64,000 bases of DNA from CAZYFH01 sp965249175 (GCA_965249175.1 OZ252227.1:4712001-4776000), one strand, 5' to 3'; positions 17,252 to 26,883 are shown, counted from the first letter of the stretch. A program made the numbers and translations. The notes: generated by a model not told the origin, from the letters alone.

Positions 17252-17857
17252 TTGCGATACGCATCCATCGTTCCACCGCTCGCACTCGCCGGAGTCCTCG
17301 TTGCCGCCGCGCAAGCACCGACGGTGCTCCTCAACGAGACGTTCGACGACAATACCCGGGGCTGGCCGGAACAGAGCGGCCCGGTGATCCAATCCGACGT
17401 CAGCGACGGCGCGCTCCGGATGCAGTCCATCATCCAGCGCCAGCAGTACGTCGTTCAAGACGTCGGCCTCGATCCGACGGCCGATTTCGACATCGCGTGC
17501 AGCGTCGAAACGGTGGGCGGCGACCCCGAGTGGCCGGTTGGGCTTCTCTGGGGCCACGAGAACGGAGCGAACTTCCTCGAGTATCTGATCTGGATGGACG
17601 GCCGTCTCCGCATCGATCGCAACTCGTCCAACACCTCCGAGGAGCTCACGCCAACGATCGCGTCACCCGACATCGTCACGGGCGAGGGGACCAACACGCT
17701 CGAGCTCTCGCGCCGCGGGAACCGGCTCACGTTCTCCGTCAACGGCGTCGAGCAGGGCGAGATCCCGTTCGACATCGCGATCGGGCCTCGCGTCGGGTTC
17801 GTCGTCTGGAACGAGGTCGAGGTCCGGTTCGATGATCTCGTTGTGACGCAGTACTAG
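17252..17857 (+). CDS. Secreted LamG/concanavalin-like protein
   Basis: 201 aa from TTG 17252, with GGAGG about 7 nt upstream. A Sec signal (ASIVPPLALAGVLVAAAQA) is followed by one beta-sandwich: NETFDDNTRGWPEQ, DFDIACSVETVGGDPEWPVG, LLWGHENGANFLEYLIWMDG, NTLELSRRGNRLTFSVNG and RFDDLVVTQ. This pattern is that of family-16-like or 3-keto-disaccharide-hydrolase-like lectin folds. No catalytic residues are evident, so carbohydrate binding is the most that can be said. It is a single gene, divergent from the Tat subunit. Confidence 0.75.
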   Translation: MRYASIVPPLALAGVLVAAAQAPTVLLNETFDDNTRGWPEQSGPVIQSDVSDGALRMQSIIQRQQYVVQDVGLDPTADFDIACSVETVGGDPEWPVGLLWGHENGANFLEYLIWMDGRLRIDRNSSNTSEELTPTIASPDIVTGEGTNTLELSRRGNRLTFSVNGVEQGEIPFDIAIGPRVGFVVWNEVEVRFDDLVVTQY

Positions 17858-18141
17858 TTGCCGCCCTATCTGCCATCGATGCAACGACTTGCGCTGCGTG
17901 AATGGAACTTTCCGCGTCGAAGCGACGTATCCTATTGTAGATACTGCCTTTAGCCCGTAGCGGACTGTCCGGAGCGCTCGACAACAGATCGGGCTTGCAT
18001 CCGGGCGAGCCGTACCCGATACTTTTCAGCCCGCTGTTCCCATCCGCTCGTCGAGCGGTGGAATTCGCGACCGGGCTGCTGCCTCCGACCGCTGTCAGTC
18101 GGAACCGTCGAAGGAAAACCGAGCGTCAGACACGAGCGTCT

Positions 18142-19284
18142 ATGCCCGAGACACCGACCAACGCCCCGACGCGGCCCACCACCCGGATGCGGGTGAGCTA
18201 CGTCCGGCGTCTCGACCAGATCGAACAGCTGACGCCCGAGGAGCGGGAACGGCTGAAACCGGTTGCGGTTGAGTATGTGTTCAGGGCGAATGACTACTAC
18301 CTCGGGCTCATCGATTGGAACGACCCCGAGGATCCGATCCGCCAGCTGATCATTCCGCGCGACGAGGAGCTCATCGAGTGGGGACGGCTCGACGCCAGCA
18401 ACGAGGCGAGTGTCACCGTTGCACGCGGCGTCCAGCACAAATACACCGACACCGTGCTCTTGCTGTGCAACGAGGTGTGCGGGGCCTACTGCCGCTACTG
18501 CTTCCGCAAGCGGCTGTTCATGGACGAGAACGACGAGGTCACGAACGACATCAGCGAAGGCCTCCGCTACATCGCCGACCATCCCGAGGTCACCAATGTC
18601 CTGTTGACCGGTGGCGACCCCCTGCTGATGAGCACGCGACGTCTCGTCGACATTTTCGAGGCCCTCAGAGCCATTCCGCACGTCCGCGTGATCCGACTCG
18701 GTACCAAGATGCCAGCATTCGACCCGTGGCGTGTGCTCGGCGACGAGGCGCTGCAGGCCGCGTTCCGGAAGTACTCCACGCCCGAGCACCGCATCTACTT
18801 GATGGCCCACTTCGATCATCCACGTGAGCTGACCGACGTGGCCATCGAGGGCATCGATGCGTGCATCAGAAACGGCGTCGTCTGCGTCAACCAATGCCCG
18901 CTGATCAAGGGCATCAACGACGACCCGTATGTCCTCGCCGAGATGTACGCGACCTTGTCCTACATCGGCTGCCCGCCCTATTACCTGTTCCAGGGACGTC
19001 CGACTGCCGGGAACGAGCCGTACGAAGTGCCGATCGTGCGCGGCTGGGAGATCTTCCAGCAGGCGCTCCGCCAGGGATCAGGTTTGGCGCGACGCGCGCG
19101 CTACTGCATGTCGCACGAGACCGGCAAAGTCGAGATCCTGGCAGTCGACGAGGAGCGGATGTATCTCCGCTATCACCAGGCGAAAGACCTGGACGACCTC
19201 GGCCGCTTCCTCATCCGCCGCCGCGACGACGAGGCCTACTGGCTCGACCAGCTCGTCCCGGCCGAGCCGGTGGCGGCGTACTAA
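18142..19284 (+). CDS. KamA-family radical SAM enzyme (lysine 2,3-aminomutase-like)
   Basis: About 380 aa from ATG 18142. The frame is open further upstream to 17995, and the start is uncertain because no good Shine-Dalgarno is visible. The radical-SAM cluster is CGAYCRYCF (Cys113, Cys117, Cys120). KamA landmarks are LLTGGDPLLMSTRRLVDIFE, RLGTKMPAFDPWR, NQCPLIKGIND and YYLFQGRPTAGNEPYEVP. The family interconverts alpha- and beta-lysine, or beta-glutamate and arginine homologues, using PLP and SAM. No acetyltransferase (AblB) is adjacent, so a compatible-solute role is only possible. The preceding 284 bp (17858-18141) hold no gene that I can support. Confidence 0.88.
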   Translation: MPETPTNAPTRPTTRMRVSYVRRLDQIEQLTPEERERLKPVAVEYVFRANDYYLGLIDWNDPEDPIRQLIIPRDEELIEWGRLDASNEASVTVARGVQHKYTDTVLLLCNEVCGAYCRYCFRKRLFMDENDEVTNDISEGLRYIADHPEVTNVLLTGGDPLLMSTRRLVDIFEALRAIPHVRVIRLGTKMPAFDPWRVLGDEALQAAFRKYSTPEHRIYLMAHFDHPRELTDVAIEGIDACIRNGVVCVNQCPLIKGINDDPYVLAEMYATLSYIGCPPYYLFQGRPTAGNEPYEVPIVRGWEIFQQALRQGSGLARRARYCMSHETGKVEILAVDEERMYLRYHQAKDLDDLGRFLIRRRDDEAYWLDQLVPAEPVAAY

Positions 19285-19304
19285 CGACACCCGGCCGGCG
19301 GTGT

Positions 19305-19784
19305 TCAGCTGCGGGCGAGCGCGATCGGCACACGTGCGCGCACTTCGTCGACGAGCTGACCGGTGCTGACGAAGTTCTCAAGCCGCGTCAACAGCGCCCG
19401 CGTGATCTCCTGTCCACGCGCGACGATCATCAGGCCGCCTTTGGTCCGCAACTCTTCGTCGAGCACCATGCCAGGGACGAGTTTGGCGGTGGCGACGGTT
19501 CGCGTGGCCTTCTGCACCCCCGCCGGCTGAAAGTCCCTGAGCAGGTCGACGAGTGCCGGGTCGGTCTGACGTTTCGGCGCTTTGAGCGCGCTGATCGCAG
19601 CCTCACGCCGGCTGCCGCCGCTGAGCTCGCGGTCGAACTCGATCGCGATGTGCAGCAACTGAGCACCAATGGTCACGGTGTCGCGTTCGCCGACAGGCAC
19701 GGCGCGCGCGGCGGCGTCAACACGTTCGTGCTGGCGCCCGATCATCTCCGCCACCTCTTCGAGCCGCGGGATATTGCACAGCAT
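19305..19784 (-). pseudogene. C-terminal remnant of an HD-domain phosphohydrolase/response-regulator protein
   Basis: 159 codons from ATG 19784: MLCNIPRLEEVAEMIGRQ, IGAQLLHIAIEFDREL, then VATAKLVPGMVLDEELRTKG and LTRLENFV. This is the tail of HD-GYP-like c-di-GMP phosphodiesterase proteins, which normally have about 430 residues with a receiver and an HD catalytic domain ahead of it. Here the receiver and the HD-GYP residues are missing. Upstream sequence is the start of the divergent Rieske gene. It is either a truncated pseudogene or a stand-alone C-terminal domain. Confidence 0.6.
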
Positions 19785-19862
19785 CGGTATAATTCCACTC
19801 ACTCGCGCTTGCTCCCCCCGAGAACACACGATGCGATCGCAGCTCACGCTCGCAGGTCTGAG

Positions 19863-20462
19863 ATGGATGTGATGCACGCTGGCCGCGCGCAGGTTCGGCG
19901 TCCGCGCCCGGTCGCGCGGCGGACGGTGCTGCGAGCCGCCCTGGGCGCGAGCCTGGCACTGCCACTCCGCGCGGGCGCCCAACAACCCGACCCGACACAG
20001 ACACGGCCGCAAGAGCACGACCGCTTCGTCTTCGCGCTCGGGGCGCGCGTGGGCGAGGTGATCGCGCCGGATGATATCGTCCTGGGCGAGCCACAGCTGT
20101 TCGCCTACCCGATGGACCCGACGACCGCGGTTGTCCGAGACGGATCGCGGCTCAATCAAGTCATGCTGGTCCGGCTCGATCCGGCGGATCTGACTGACGA
20201 GACACGGGCGCGCGCCGCCGACGGCATCGTGGCGTACTCCGGCGTCTGTTCCCACACGGGCTGCGACGTGACCGAGTGGCTCTCCGGTCCTCGCATGCTC
20301 CTCTGCCCGTGCCACGACTCGGAATTCGATCCGGCCGACGCCGCGCGCGTCGACATCGGGCCAGCGCCGCGACGCCTCGCGGCGCTGCCGCTCGGCATCG
20401 AGGACGGTGCGCTGGTCGCCGCCGGCTCCTTCCTCGGCCGCGTCGGGGCGGCCGAGCAGTGA
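19863..20462 (+). CDS. Tat-exported Rieske (2Fe-2S) protein
   Basis: 199 aa. A twin-arginine signal (RRTVLRAALGASLALPL, cleavage near AGA-QQ) precedes a Rieske fold. The cluster ligands are in CSHTGC and CPCHDSEF, with Cys and His in the canonical C-x-H-(x)n-C-x-x-H arrangement. The sulphite-oxidase/cytochrome-associated style of small Rieske fits better than a ring-hydroxylase component. It lies 41 bp upstream of a PQQ dehydrogenase in the same direction and may be its electron acceptor (inference). Several ATGs lie close together at the start, and 19863 is the first in frame. Confidence 0.88.
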   Translation: MDVMHAGRAQVRRPRPVARRTVLRAALGASLALPLRAGAQQPDPTQTRPQEHDRFVFALGARVGEVIAPDDIVLGEPQLFAYPMDPTTAVVRDGSRLNQVMLVRLDPADLTDETRARAADGIVAYSGVCSHTGCDVTEWLSGPRMLLCPCHDSEFDPADAARVDIGPAPRRLAALPLGIEDGALVAAGSFLGRVGAAEQ

Positions 20463-20503
20463 CGCACCGCCGGCACACTCGGCAGACGACTTGGGAGGCA
20501 ACT

Positions 20504-22219
20504 GTGACACGCTCACGACTTGCGCCGGCAACCACGTTGACACTCGTCGCCCTCGGTCTCGCGTCCGGGCTCATTGCCGCGCGACAGCCCGGCGGGTATA
20601 CCGCGGTGACCGACGCCCGACTGCTCGATCCCGAGCCGCATAACTGGCTGATGTATCGCCGCACGTACGACGGGTGGGGCTACAGCCCGCTCGATCAGAT
20701 CACCGCGCAGAACGTTGGCGACCTCCGCCCGATCTGGTCGTTCTCCACCGGGGTACGCGAAGGCCACGAGGCGCCACCGATCGTCAACGACGGTCGGATG
20801 TTCGTCTCCACGCCCCAGAATCAGGTCTTCGCGCTCGATGCAGCAACCGGCGACCTGTTGTGGCGGTACGTGCGCGAGCTGCCGGATGACCTGCAGCAAC
20901 TGCACCCGACGAATCGTGGGGTGGCCCTCTATGGCGACCGGGTCTTCATCGGCACGGTCGATACGCACGTCGTCGCACTCGACGCCGAGACCGGCGACGT
21001 CGTGTGGGATCAGGCGCTGGAGGACCATGCCACCGGCTACTACATCACCATGGCGCCGCTCGTGGCCGACGGCAAGGTGATGGTCGGGACATCGGGCGGA
21101 GAGCTCGGCATTCGCGCGTTCGTCGCGGCGCTCGACGCCGACACCGGCCGCGAAGTCTGGAAGACACATACCGTGCCGGCGCCCGACGAACCGGGCAACG
21201 ACACGTGGCCGGGCGAGTCGTGGCGCACGGGCGGCGCGTCGGTCTGGGTCACCGCGACGTACGACCCCGACCTGAACCAGACGTACTGGGGTACCGGCAA
21301 CCCCGGTCCGTGGATCGGCGACCAGCGCCCGGGAGACAACCTGTATACCAACTCGGTCCTGGCGCTCGACGCGGGAACGGGCGAGATCAAGGGCTATCAC
21401 CAGTACCACCACAATGGCTCATGGGACTGGGACGAGATCGATGCCCCGCTGCTGATCGACATCGAGCGCGATGGACGGACGATACCCGCGCTCGTGCACC
21501 CGGGCCGGAACGGCTACTTGTGGTTGCTCGAGCGACAGGCCGACGGCATCGGGTTCGTCGACGCGCATCGGTACGTCTACCAGAACGCGTTTACGGCCAT
21601 CGACCGCCAGACGGGACGGCCGTCCTACGACCTGGAGCACACCCCCGGCACCGGACGACCCGCCGTCTTCTGCCCGTCACTGTCGGGCGGCAAGAACTGG
21701 CCGCCCGCGGCTTTCAACCCGAACACCCGGCTTCTCTATATTCCTGCCAACGAGAACCTGTGCACCTCGATGGAAGGCCGCGAGGTCGAGTACACCCCCG
21801 GCCGCACGTTCACGGGCGCGCGGTCCGAACTGAGCGTGCGGGACGGCGCCGACCACATCGGCGAGCTGCAGGCGTGGAACCTCGATACGGGTGAGCAGGT
21901 ATGGAGCCGAGAATTCGCGTCGCAGAACTGGGGGCCGGTGTTGACGACCGGGGGCGGCCTGGTCTTGGCGGGCGGCACGAACGACCGCTTCTTCCGGGCC
22001 TTCGACGCATCTACTGGTGATCAGCTCTGGGAGATCCGCACCAACTCCGGCGTGATCGGCGTGCCGTCGTCCTACGCCGTCGACGGCCGACAATACATCG
22101 CCGTGCAATCGGGATGGGGCGTCGACGCCCAGCGGATGCAGACTGGGCTCGACCGATTTCGCGGAGAGCGGACGCATATCCCTCAGGGGGGCGTCGTCTG
22201 GGTCTTCGCACTGCCTTAA
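20504..22219 (+). CDS. PQQ-dependent alcohol dehydrogenase, lanthanide-type active site
   Basis: A 571-aa periplasmic quinoprotein. A Sec signal (LTLVALGLASGLIAA) precedes an eight-bladed propeller with repeats such as ALDAATGDLLW and ALDAETGDVVW. Family blocks include GTSGGELGIRAFVAALDADT, WGTGNPGPW and CPSLSGGKNWPPAAFNP. The catalytic region reads HNGSWDWDEID, with Asp308 and Asp310. A second Asp two residues after the catalytic Asp is the XoxF-type signature for lanthanide binding; MxaF-type calcium enzymes have Ala there. GTG 20504 has GGGAGG 5 nt upstream. It is probably co-transcribed with the Rieske gene. The stop TAA lies inside an R1 repeat. Confidence 0.92.
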   Translation: MTRSRLAPATTLTLVALGLASGLIAARQPGGYTAVTDARLLDPEPHNWLMYRRTYDGWGYSPLDQITAQNVGDLRPIWSFSTGVREGHEAPPIVNDGRMFVSTPQNQVFALDAATGDLLWRYVRELPDDLQQLHPTNRGVALYGDRVFIGTVDTHVVALDAETGDVVWDQALEDHATGYYITMAPLVADGKVMVGTSGGELGIRAFVAALDADTGREVWKTHTVPAPDEPGNDTWPGESWRTGGASVWVTATYDPDLNQTYWGTGNPGPWIGDQRPGDNLYTNSVLALDAGTGEIKGYHQYHHNGSWDWDEIDAPLLIDIERDGRTIPALVHPGRNGYLWLLERQADGIGFVDAHRYVYQNAFTAIDRQTGRPSYDLEHTPGTGRPAVFCPSLSGGKNWPPAAFNPNTRLLYIPANENLCTSMEGREVEYTPGRTFTGARSELSVRDGADHIGELQAWNLDTGEQVWSREFASQNWGPVLTTGGGLVLAGGTNDRFFRAFDASTGDQLWEIRTNSGVIGVPSSYAVDGRQYIAVQSGWGVDAQRMQTGLDRFRGERTHIPQGGVVWVFALP

Positions 22220-22263
22220 CCCCAGAGCTCACTTCGGCCACCACCCAAGTGAGTTCTGGGGTT
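22218..22263. repeat. R1 repeat pair forming a hairpin
   Basis: Arms of 17 nt (22218-22234, 22247-22263; AACCCCAGAGCTCACTT against AAGTGAGTTCTGGGGTT) pair with one G-T or mismatch position around a 12-nt loop. It lies between the convergent PQQ and DUF5916 genes and includes bases of the PQQ stop codon. Confidence 0.85.
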
Positions 22264-22293
22264 AGCAAGCCACTACGCGCAGCCCCATCTGAA

Positions 22294-24669
22294 TCAGTCG
22301 AGGACGTCGAAGAGGTAGCTGAACTTGGCGATGAGGCTGCGGCCGGCGCCGGTCGGGATGAACTCGCCGAGGCCTTCCGTTTCGTTGTAGACGAGGAACA
22401 AGCCGGTGTTGGCATCCTGCAGCCAGCCGAGGCGGAAGTTCACCGACCAGAGGTCGGCGCTATCGTTGTGCTGGAGTAGCGTCTGGGCGAAAAGCCGCGG
22501 CGAGAAGTTGTAAGCAAGCCGCACGCTCGTCAGGTTGGTGATGGTGCTCCCCATCGGCAGATCGATGTCGTTCCGGCTGAAGCTCAGCGACATGTTGAAG
22601 ATCTCGCCGTACCGGGCGCGAATCGATGGTCGGATCGTGATGATATCGCCGCCGAAGAACCCGCCCACGGACGTCCGCACCCCGAAGCTCACCGGGGCAG
22701 ACCGGTTGTAGTTGAATGAGTAATTCACCTCGTCGAAGTCGTATCGGCCCGCCGGGATCGGAATATCCGAGATCGTGAACTCGTTGAACACCTGTTCGCT
22801 TCGCACGTCGTAAAAGACCCCGGCCGAAGAGCTGTCCTCGAACTCGCCCTGAAAATGCATGTGGAGAAACGATGTCTCCATCGTGCCATTGAAGTTCCAG
22901 AAACGCGTGAAGCTCATGTGCGGCGTCAGCTCCTGGAACTTGAGGAACCCCTCAGGCCTGGAGGTGTTATTGAGACCGAAGTCGAGCTTCCGAAACCCGG
23001 TCCGCCGGAGAAAGCCGACCTCCGGATTGAAGTCCTCGCCGTTCTCCTGGTATCCGCTGATGACCCGCCAGGCCTCCGAGTCATAGGTCCCCGAGACGCT
23101 CAACGCGTGGTCGCGCCCGGTGCGACCCGGTGTCTGGGTGCGGCCCACGAACCCCTGCACGATGCCGTTCTGCCCGATGCCCCACCGGCCATCGACGGCA
23201 TACGTGCGGTTGTAGTCGTCCGCGTGCGCCAAACGGCCGGTCGACTGACGGTTCACGAACAACCCCCCGACGCTGGATCGATTGGGCAAGTCGCGACGCA
23301 CGCGCGCGACCGTGAAGTTGTTCGCCGGCGCGACGCTGCCGACGTCCTCGGTCTGCATATTGAGGAAGCCGACCGTCAACGCATCTGAGACTTTCCCCGA
23401 GAGCCGCGCGCCCGCGAGAATCGGGATCTGTGTTCCGTCGCCACCGATCCCGATGCGCCGGCTGAAAAAGAGATCCGTCTGCCCCAGGTTCATCCCGCTG
23501 GCCGGCCCCCCGTTGCTCACCGCAAACGCCCCCGCGTTCTCGAGGAAGAAGGGCCGCTTCTCAGGAAAGAACAGGTTGAACCGGTCGAGGTTAATCCGTT
23601 CATCGTCAACCTCGACTTGCGCGAAGTCGGTGTTGTACGTCCCATCGAGCGTGAGGCCCGACGTGACGCTGTACTTGATGTCGGCGCCGAAATCACCGAC
23701 GGCAAGCGGATCCCGGTCCGGCGCCGCGTCGCGGGCGACCACCTCGCCAACCATGTAGGGCGTCACCTGTAGGTTACGCGTGAGACCAACCGGCGCCGAC
23801 AGCCCGGTGACCTGCCCCGCCATCGAGACGCGATAGAGGTTGTATTGCCGCGGCAAGGGGGCCCAGTACGACGTCTCGTTTCGCCGCCGGATGTTGCGCT
23901 GGAAGTTCACCCCCCACGCCTGGAGTGCTCGCGCCGGGTACCGGATGGTGCGAAACGGAATGGCGAACTCCGCACTCCAGCCGACGTCCGTGATCGCCGT
24001 CCGCACCTGCCATGCCCCATCCCAGTTGAGGTTGAAGCCGCCGCCGCTGCCACGGGAAAACCCGCCGCCGCCGCTGCTACCACCGAAGCTGCGGGCGCCA
24101 CCCTCGTTGATGACCTGGCCGTCGTACTCCTGCCCGGCGGGCGTCGTCCCGAACACGAACCCGTTCTGCCGGTCGGCGAACGTGTCGAGGATGAGCTGGA
24201 AGCTGTCGCTGTCGCGGAGCGACGAATCGCGCCGGCTGTCGGACATGATGATCGCCGACGGGTCGCGGTCGTAGCACACCACACCGATATACACGGTGTC
24301 GCCGGAGTACACGATCCGCACCTCTGTCCGCTCCGACGCCGGCTGGCCCTCGTCGGGGGCGGTCTGTCGAAACCCCGACGCCGGGGAGGCCACCATCCAG
24401 GCTGGATCGCCGATCACCTGGCCATCCATCACCGGAACGCTCTCAACCGCCACGGCGGCTGTCTGTTTGACCGACAACGCGGCACCGATGCCGAGGTCCG
24501 CGGCGGACGGCGACGCTGCCTGGGCGTCGGACGCCGGGGCCGCCGCTTGCTCGTCCGGCGGCTGGCCTGATGGACGCTGAGCCGCCGGGGTCTCGGTCTG
24601 TGCCGCCGCGAGCGACGCACAGAGAGAAAGCGCGAAAGAGATGGTGGTGATGGCCCTCAAATACCGCAA
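22294..24669 (-). CDS. DUF5916-type outer-membrane protein with N-terminal CBM9-like domain
   Basis: 791 aa from TTG 24669 (GGGAG 6 nt upstream; no ATG fits). The signal peptide ends ...CASLAAAQ. A Gln/Ala/Pro-rich linker follows, then a carbohydrate-binding family-9-like domain (VPVMDGQVIGDPAW, RTEVRIVYSGDTVYIGVVCY, DSFQLILDTFADRQNGFVFG). A Gly/Ser-rich loop (about residues 190-215) interrupts it. DUF5916 then continues to the end with NLFFPEKRPFFLENAGAF, FFSRRIG and a series of beta strands ending YNFSPRLFAQTLLQHND and SYLFDVLD. This is a 16-plus-strand barrel candidate common in Acidobacteria and Bacteroidota. The function is unknown; polymer binding or uptake at the cell surface is inferred. 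Confidence 0.85.
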   Translation of the reverse strand: MRYLRAITTISFALSLCASLAAAQTETPAAQRPSGQPPDEQAAAPASDAQAASPSAADLGIGAALSVKQTAAVAVESVPVMDGQVIGDPAWMVASPASGFRQTAPDEGQPASERTEVRIVYSGDTVYIGVVCYDRDPSAIIMSDSRRDSSLRDSDSFQLILDTFADRQNGFVFGTTPAGQEYDGQVINEGGARSFGGSSGGGGFSRGSGGGFNLNWDGAWQVRTAITDVGWSAEFAIPFRTIRYPARALQAWGVNFQRNIRRRNETSYWAPLPRQYNLYRVSMAGQVTGLSAPVGLTRNLQVTPYMVGEVVARDAAPDRDPLAVGDFGADIKYSVTSGLTLDGTYNTDFAQVEVDDERINLDRFNLFFPEKRPFFLENAGAFAVSNGGPASGMNLGQTDLFFSRRIGIGGDGTQIPILAGARLSGKVSDALTVGFLNMQTEDVGSVAPANNFTVARVRRDLPNRSSVGGLFVNRQSTGRLAHADDYNRTYAVDGRWGIGQNGIVQGFVGRTQTPGRTGRDHALSVSGTYDSEAWRVISGYQENGEDFNPEVGFLRRTGFRKLDFGLNNTSRPEGFLKFQELTPHMSFTRFWNFNGTMETSFLHMHFQGEFEDSSSAGVFYDVRSEQVFNEFTISDIPIPAGRYDFDEVNYSFNYNRSAPVSFGVRTSVGGFFGGDIITIRPSIRARYGEIFNMSLSFSRNDIDLPMGSTITNLTSVRLAYNFSPRLFAQTLLQHNDSADLWSVNFRLGWLQDANTGLFLVYNETEGLGEFIPTGAGRSLIAKFSYLFDVLD

Positions 24670-24864
24670 CGAGATCTCCCAGACGCATGCATCGTGATAT
24701 CGCCGGGCCGGCGTCGAGCCACGGAGGCATGAGGATGATACCAGTGGTGACTTGACACCCACCGCCCGCACGCTCGCGCGGCGCGTGACCAGCGGGTATA
24801 GGATGGCCCGATGTCCGACATGGTGCCGGTCGCGAAGACGGGCTAGCGGGCGATGGAGGATGTG

Positions 24865-26448
24865 ATGACGCGGTTGCTCCAATCCACGAAGGCCAAGACC
24901 TGTGGCGCCGTCTTCGCCGTGACGGCCGTCGTCACCGTCGCGCCGGCTGAGGCCGCGACGTGCGGGAGCCTGGCGCGGCTCGTGCTCCCCGACACCACGT
25001 TCACGAGTGCCGCGACGGTCACGAGCGGCACCTACACGCCGCCGGGCGCGACCACGCCTCTCGACGTGCCCGCCTTCTGTCGGGTCGAGGGCGTCATCGA
25101 GCCCGCCGTCAGGTTCGAGGTGTGGCTGCCGATGGACGGCTGGAACGGGAAGTTCCATGTGTCGGGCAACGGCGGGATGGCGGGAGTCATTAGCTATGGC
25201 AGCATGGCGAGCGCGCTCCGTCGCGGCTACGCGGCGGCCAGCACCGACACCGGGCACGTGCGGCCGGGCACCGGCGGCTTCGACGCGTCGTGGGCCATCG
25301 GACGCCCTGACCTGGTGGCCGACTTCGGACATCGCGCGCTCCATGTCACCGCTGAGGCCGGCAAGGCCATCACGCGCGGGTACTACGAACGGGCACCGGA
25401 CTACGCCTACTACGCGGGATGCTCGAAGGGCGGCCAGCAGGGCCTTATGTCGGCCCAACGCTATCCGGACGACTTCGACGGCATCATCGCGGGCGATCCC
25501 GCCCACGACTGGACGCGCTTCTACGCCGGCGCGCATCTGTGGTACGCGCTCGCCACGCTTCGGGATCCCGAGAGCTACATCCCTCGCGCGAAGCTGCCGC
25601 TGCTCGCCGACGCCGTCAACAACGCGTGCGACGCGCTCGACGGGCTCGAAGATGGCGTCATCGACGATCCGCGAAACTGCGATGTCGACCCGGCCATCCT
25701 CACGTGCCGCGACGGCCAGCCTGCGAGCTCCTGCTTCACGCCGAAACAGGTCGAGGCCGTGCGGACCATCTGGGCCGGCTCGCGCGACTCAGCCGGCGAC
25801 GTGATCTATCCGGGTCTCGTGCCGGGTGGCGAGAACGGCCCGGGAGGCGGGTGGGGCTCCTGGGTCACGGGCGCCGATCCGTTCAGCAGCCTCCACTGGC
25901 TGGCGGCCGACGGGTTCTTCAAATACATGGTGTTCGAGGAACCGGACTGGAACTTCCGCACGTTCGACTACGACACCGACCTCGCGTACGCGCTGGAGAA
26001 GGTGGGACCGTCACTCGACGCGGCCGACCCCGATCTGCGCGACCTGCGTGACGGTGGCGCGAAGCTGATCGTGTATCACGGTTGGAGCGACCCCGACATC
26101 TCGCCGCTCGGCTCGATCGACTACTACGAGGATGCGCTGTCCGTCATCGGCGGCGACCGTGGCCGCGACGTCGGGCTGACGGAAACGAGAGACTTCTTCC
26201 GTCTCTTCATGGTCCCGGGGATGGGTCACTGTTCCGGCGGGCCGGGCTACAACAGCCTGGATGCGCTTCCGGCGCTCGAGGCGTGGGTCGAGGATGGTAT
26301 CGCGCCGGACACGATTCTCGGCTCGCGCATCGAGGACGGCGAGGTAGTGCGTACGCGACCGTTGTGCGCATACCCGCAGACGGCGAGCTGGGACGGTGTC
26401 GGCGACCCGGACGAGGCGTCGAGCTTCGCCTGCAGGAACGAGCGCTGA
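24865..26448 (+). CDS. Tannase/feruloyl esterase family protein
   Basis: 527 aa from ATG 24865 (GGAGG 5 nt upstream; an earlier in-frame ATG at 24853 is less well placed). A signal peptide ends at AEA-ATCG. The nucleophile is Ser187 in AGCSKGGQQGL. Further family marks are FCRVEGVIEP, FEVWLPMDGWNGKF, GNGGMAG, YPDDFDGIIAGDPAHDW, CDALDGLEDGVIDDP, and the acid/His region YHGWSDPDISP and VPGMGHCSGGPG. These extracellular esterases release gallic or ferulic acid from plant polyphenols. It is a single gene, divergent from DUF5916. Confidence 0.92.
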   Translation: MTRLLQSTKAKTCGAVFAVTAVVTVAPAEAATCGSLARLVLPDTTFTSAATVTSGTYTPPGATTPLDVPAFCRVEGVIEPAVRFEVWLPMDGWNGKFHVSGNGGMAGVISYGSMASALRRGYAAASTDTGHVRPGTGGFDASWAIGRPDLVADFGHRALHVTAEAGKAITRGYYERAPDYAYYAGCSKGGQQGLMSAQRYPDDFDGIIAGDPAHDWTRFYAGAHLWYALATLRDPESYIPRAKLPLLADAVNNACDALDGLEDGVIDDPRNCDVDPAILTCRDGQPASSCFTPKQVEAVRTIWAGSRDSAGDVIYPGLVPGGENGPGGGWGSWVTGADPFSSLHWLAADGFFKYMVFEEPDWNFRTFDYDTDLAYALEKVGPSLDAADPDLRDLRDGGAKLIVYHGWSDPDISPLGSIDYYEDALSVIGGDRGRDVGLTETRDFFRLFMVPGMGHCSGGPGYNSLDALPALEAWVEDGIAPDTILGSRIEDGEVVRTRPLCAYPQTASWDGVGDPDEASSFACRNER

Positions 26449-26472
26449 CGACACCCGCCCAAACACAGGCTG

Positions 26473-26883
26473 CTAAGCACGCCGCGTCCGCAGCGCCGCG
26501 AGCAGGCGGGGTCCGCCACGTCGTCCACCGGACAGCGACGCGTACTCGTCCGACTCGACGGCAACCAGGGCCACCCGGGCCTCACGATCGAAGTGCAGCC
26601 CCCAGCCGAATCGTTTCGGCAGCGGTGACGAACGCAGGCATGGCAGCGGCATGGAGAGAAACGACGCTCTGGCACGAGCGTTCGCCTTGGACGCGGCAAG
26701 GCCTTTGTGACGGACGTGCGTGAGCCAGAGCACGTCTTCCTGCGTGTAGTGATAGGGGCGTTGGGAGACGAGGTCGAACTGGATGCCGGCCACCGTCGCC
26801 TTCCCGCCACGCGGCGCCGGGACGACGGCCTCCGTCACTGGGCAATCCGATGCGACCGTGATGAAGGTGTCAACGTAGTTCAC
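26473..26883 (-). CDS. DUF6157 family protein
   Basis: 136 aa from GTG 26883 (MNYVDTFITVASDCP). Conserved blocks are FDLVSQRPYHYTQEDVLWL, LPCLRSSPLPKRFGWGLHFD and VALVAVESDEY. These fit the small DUF6157 family, whose function is not known. The start overlaps the stop of the upstream terC-like gene (GTGA), so translation is coupled. The C-terminus is Arg-rich. Confidence 0.8.
   Translation of the reverse strand: MNYVDTFITVASDCPVTEAVVPAPRGGKATVAGIQFDLVSQRPYHYTQEDVLWLTHVRHKGLAASKANARARASFLSMPLPCLRSSPLPKRFGWGLHFDREARVALVAVESDEYASLSGGRRGGPRLLAALRTRRA

Noticed and set aside
19785..20543. Upstream extension of the HD-phosphohydrolase remnant on the minus strand
   Set aside because: The extension is antisense to the Rieske gene and shows no receiver or HD motif. 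Homology starts only at ATG 19784.
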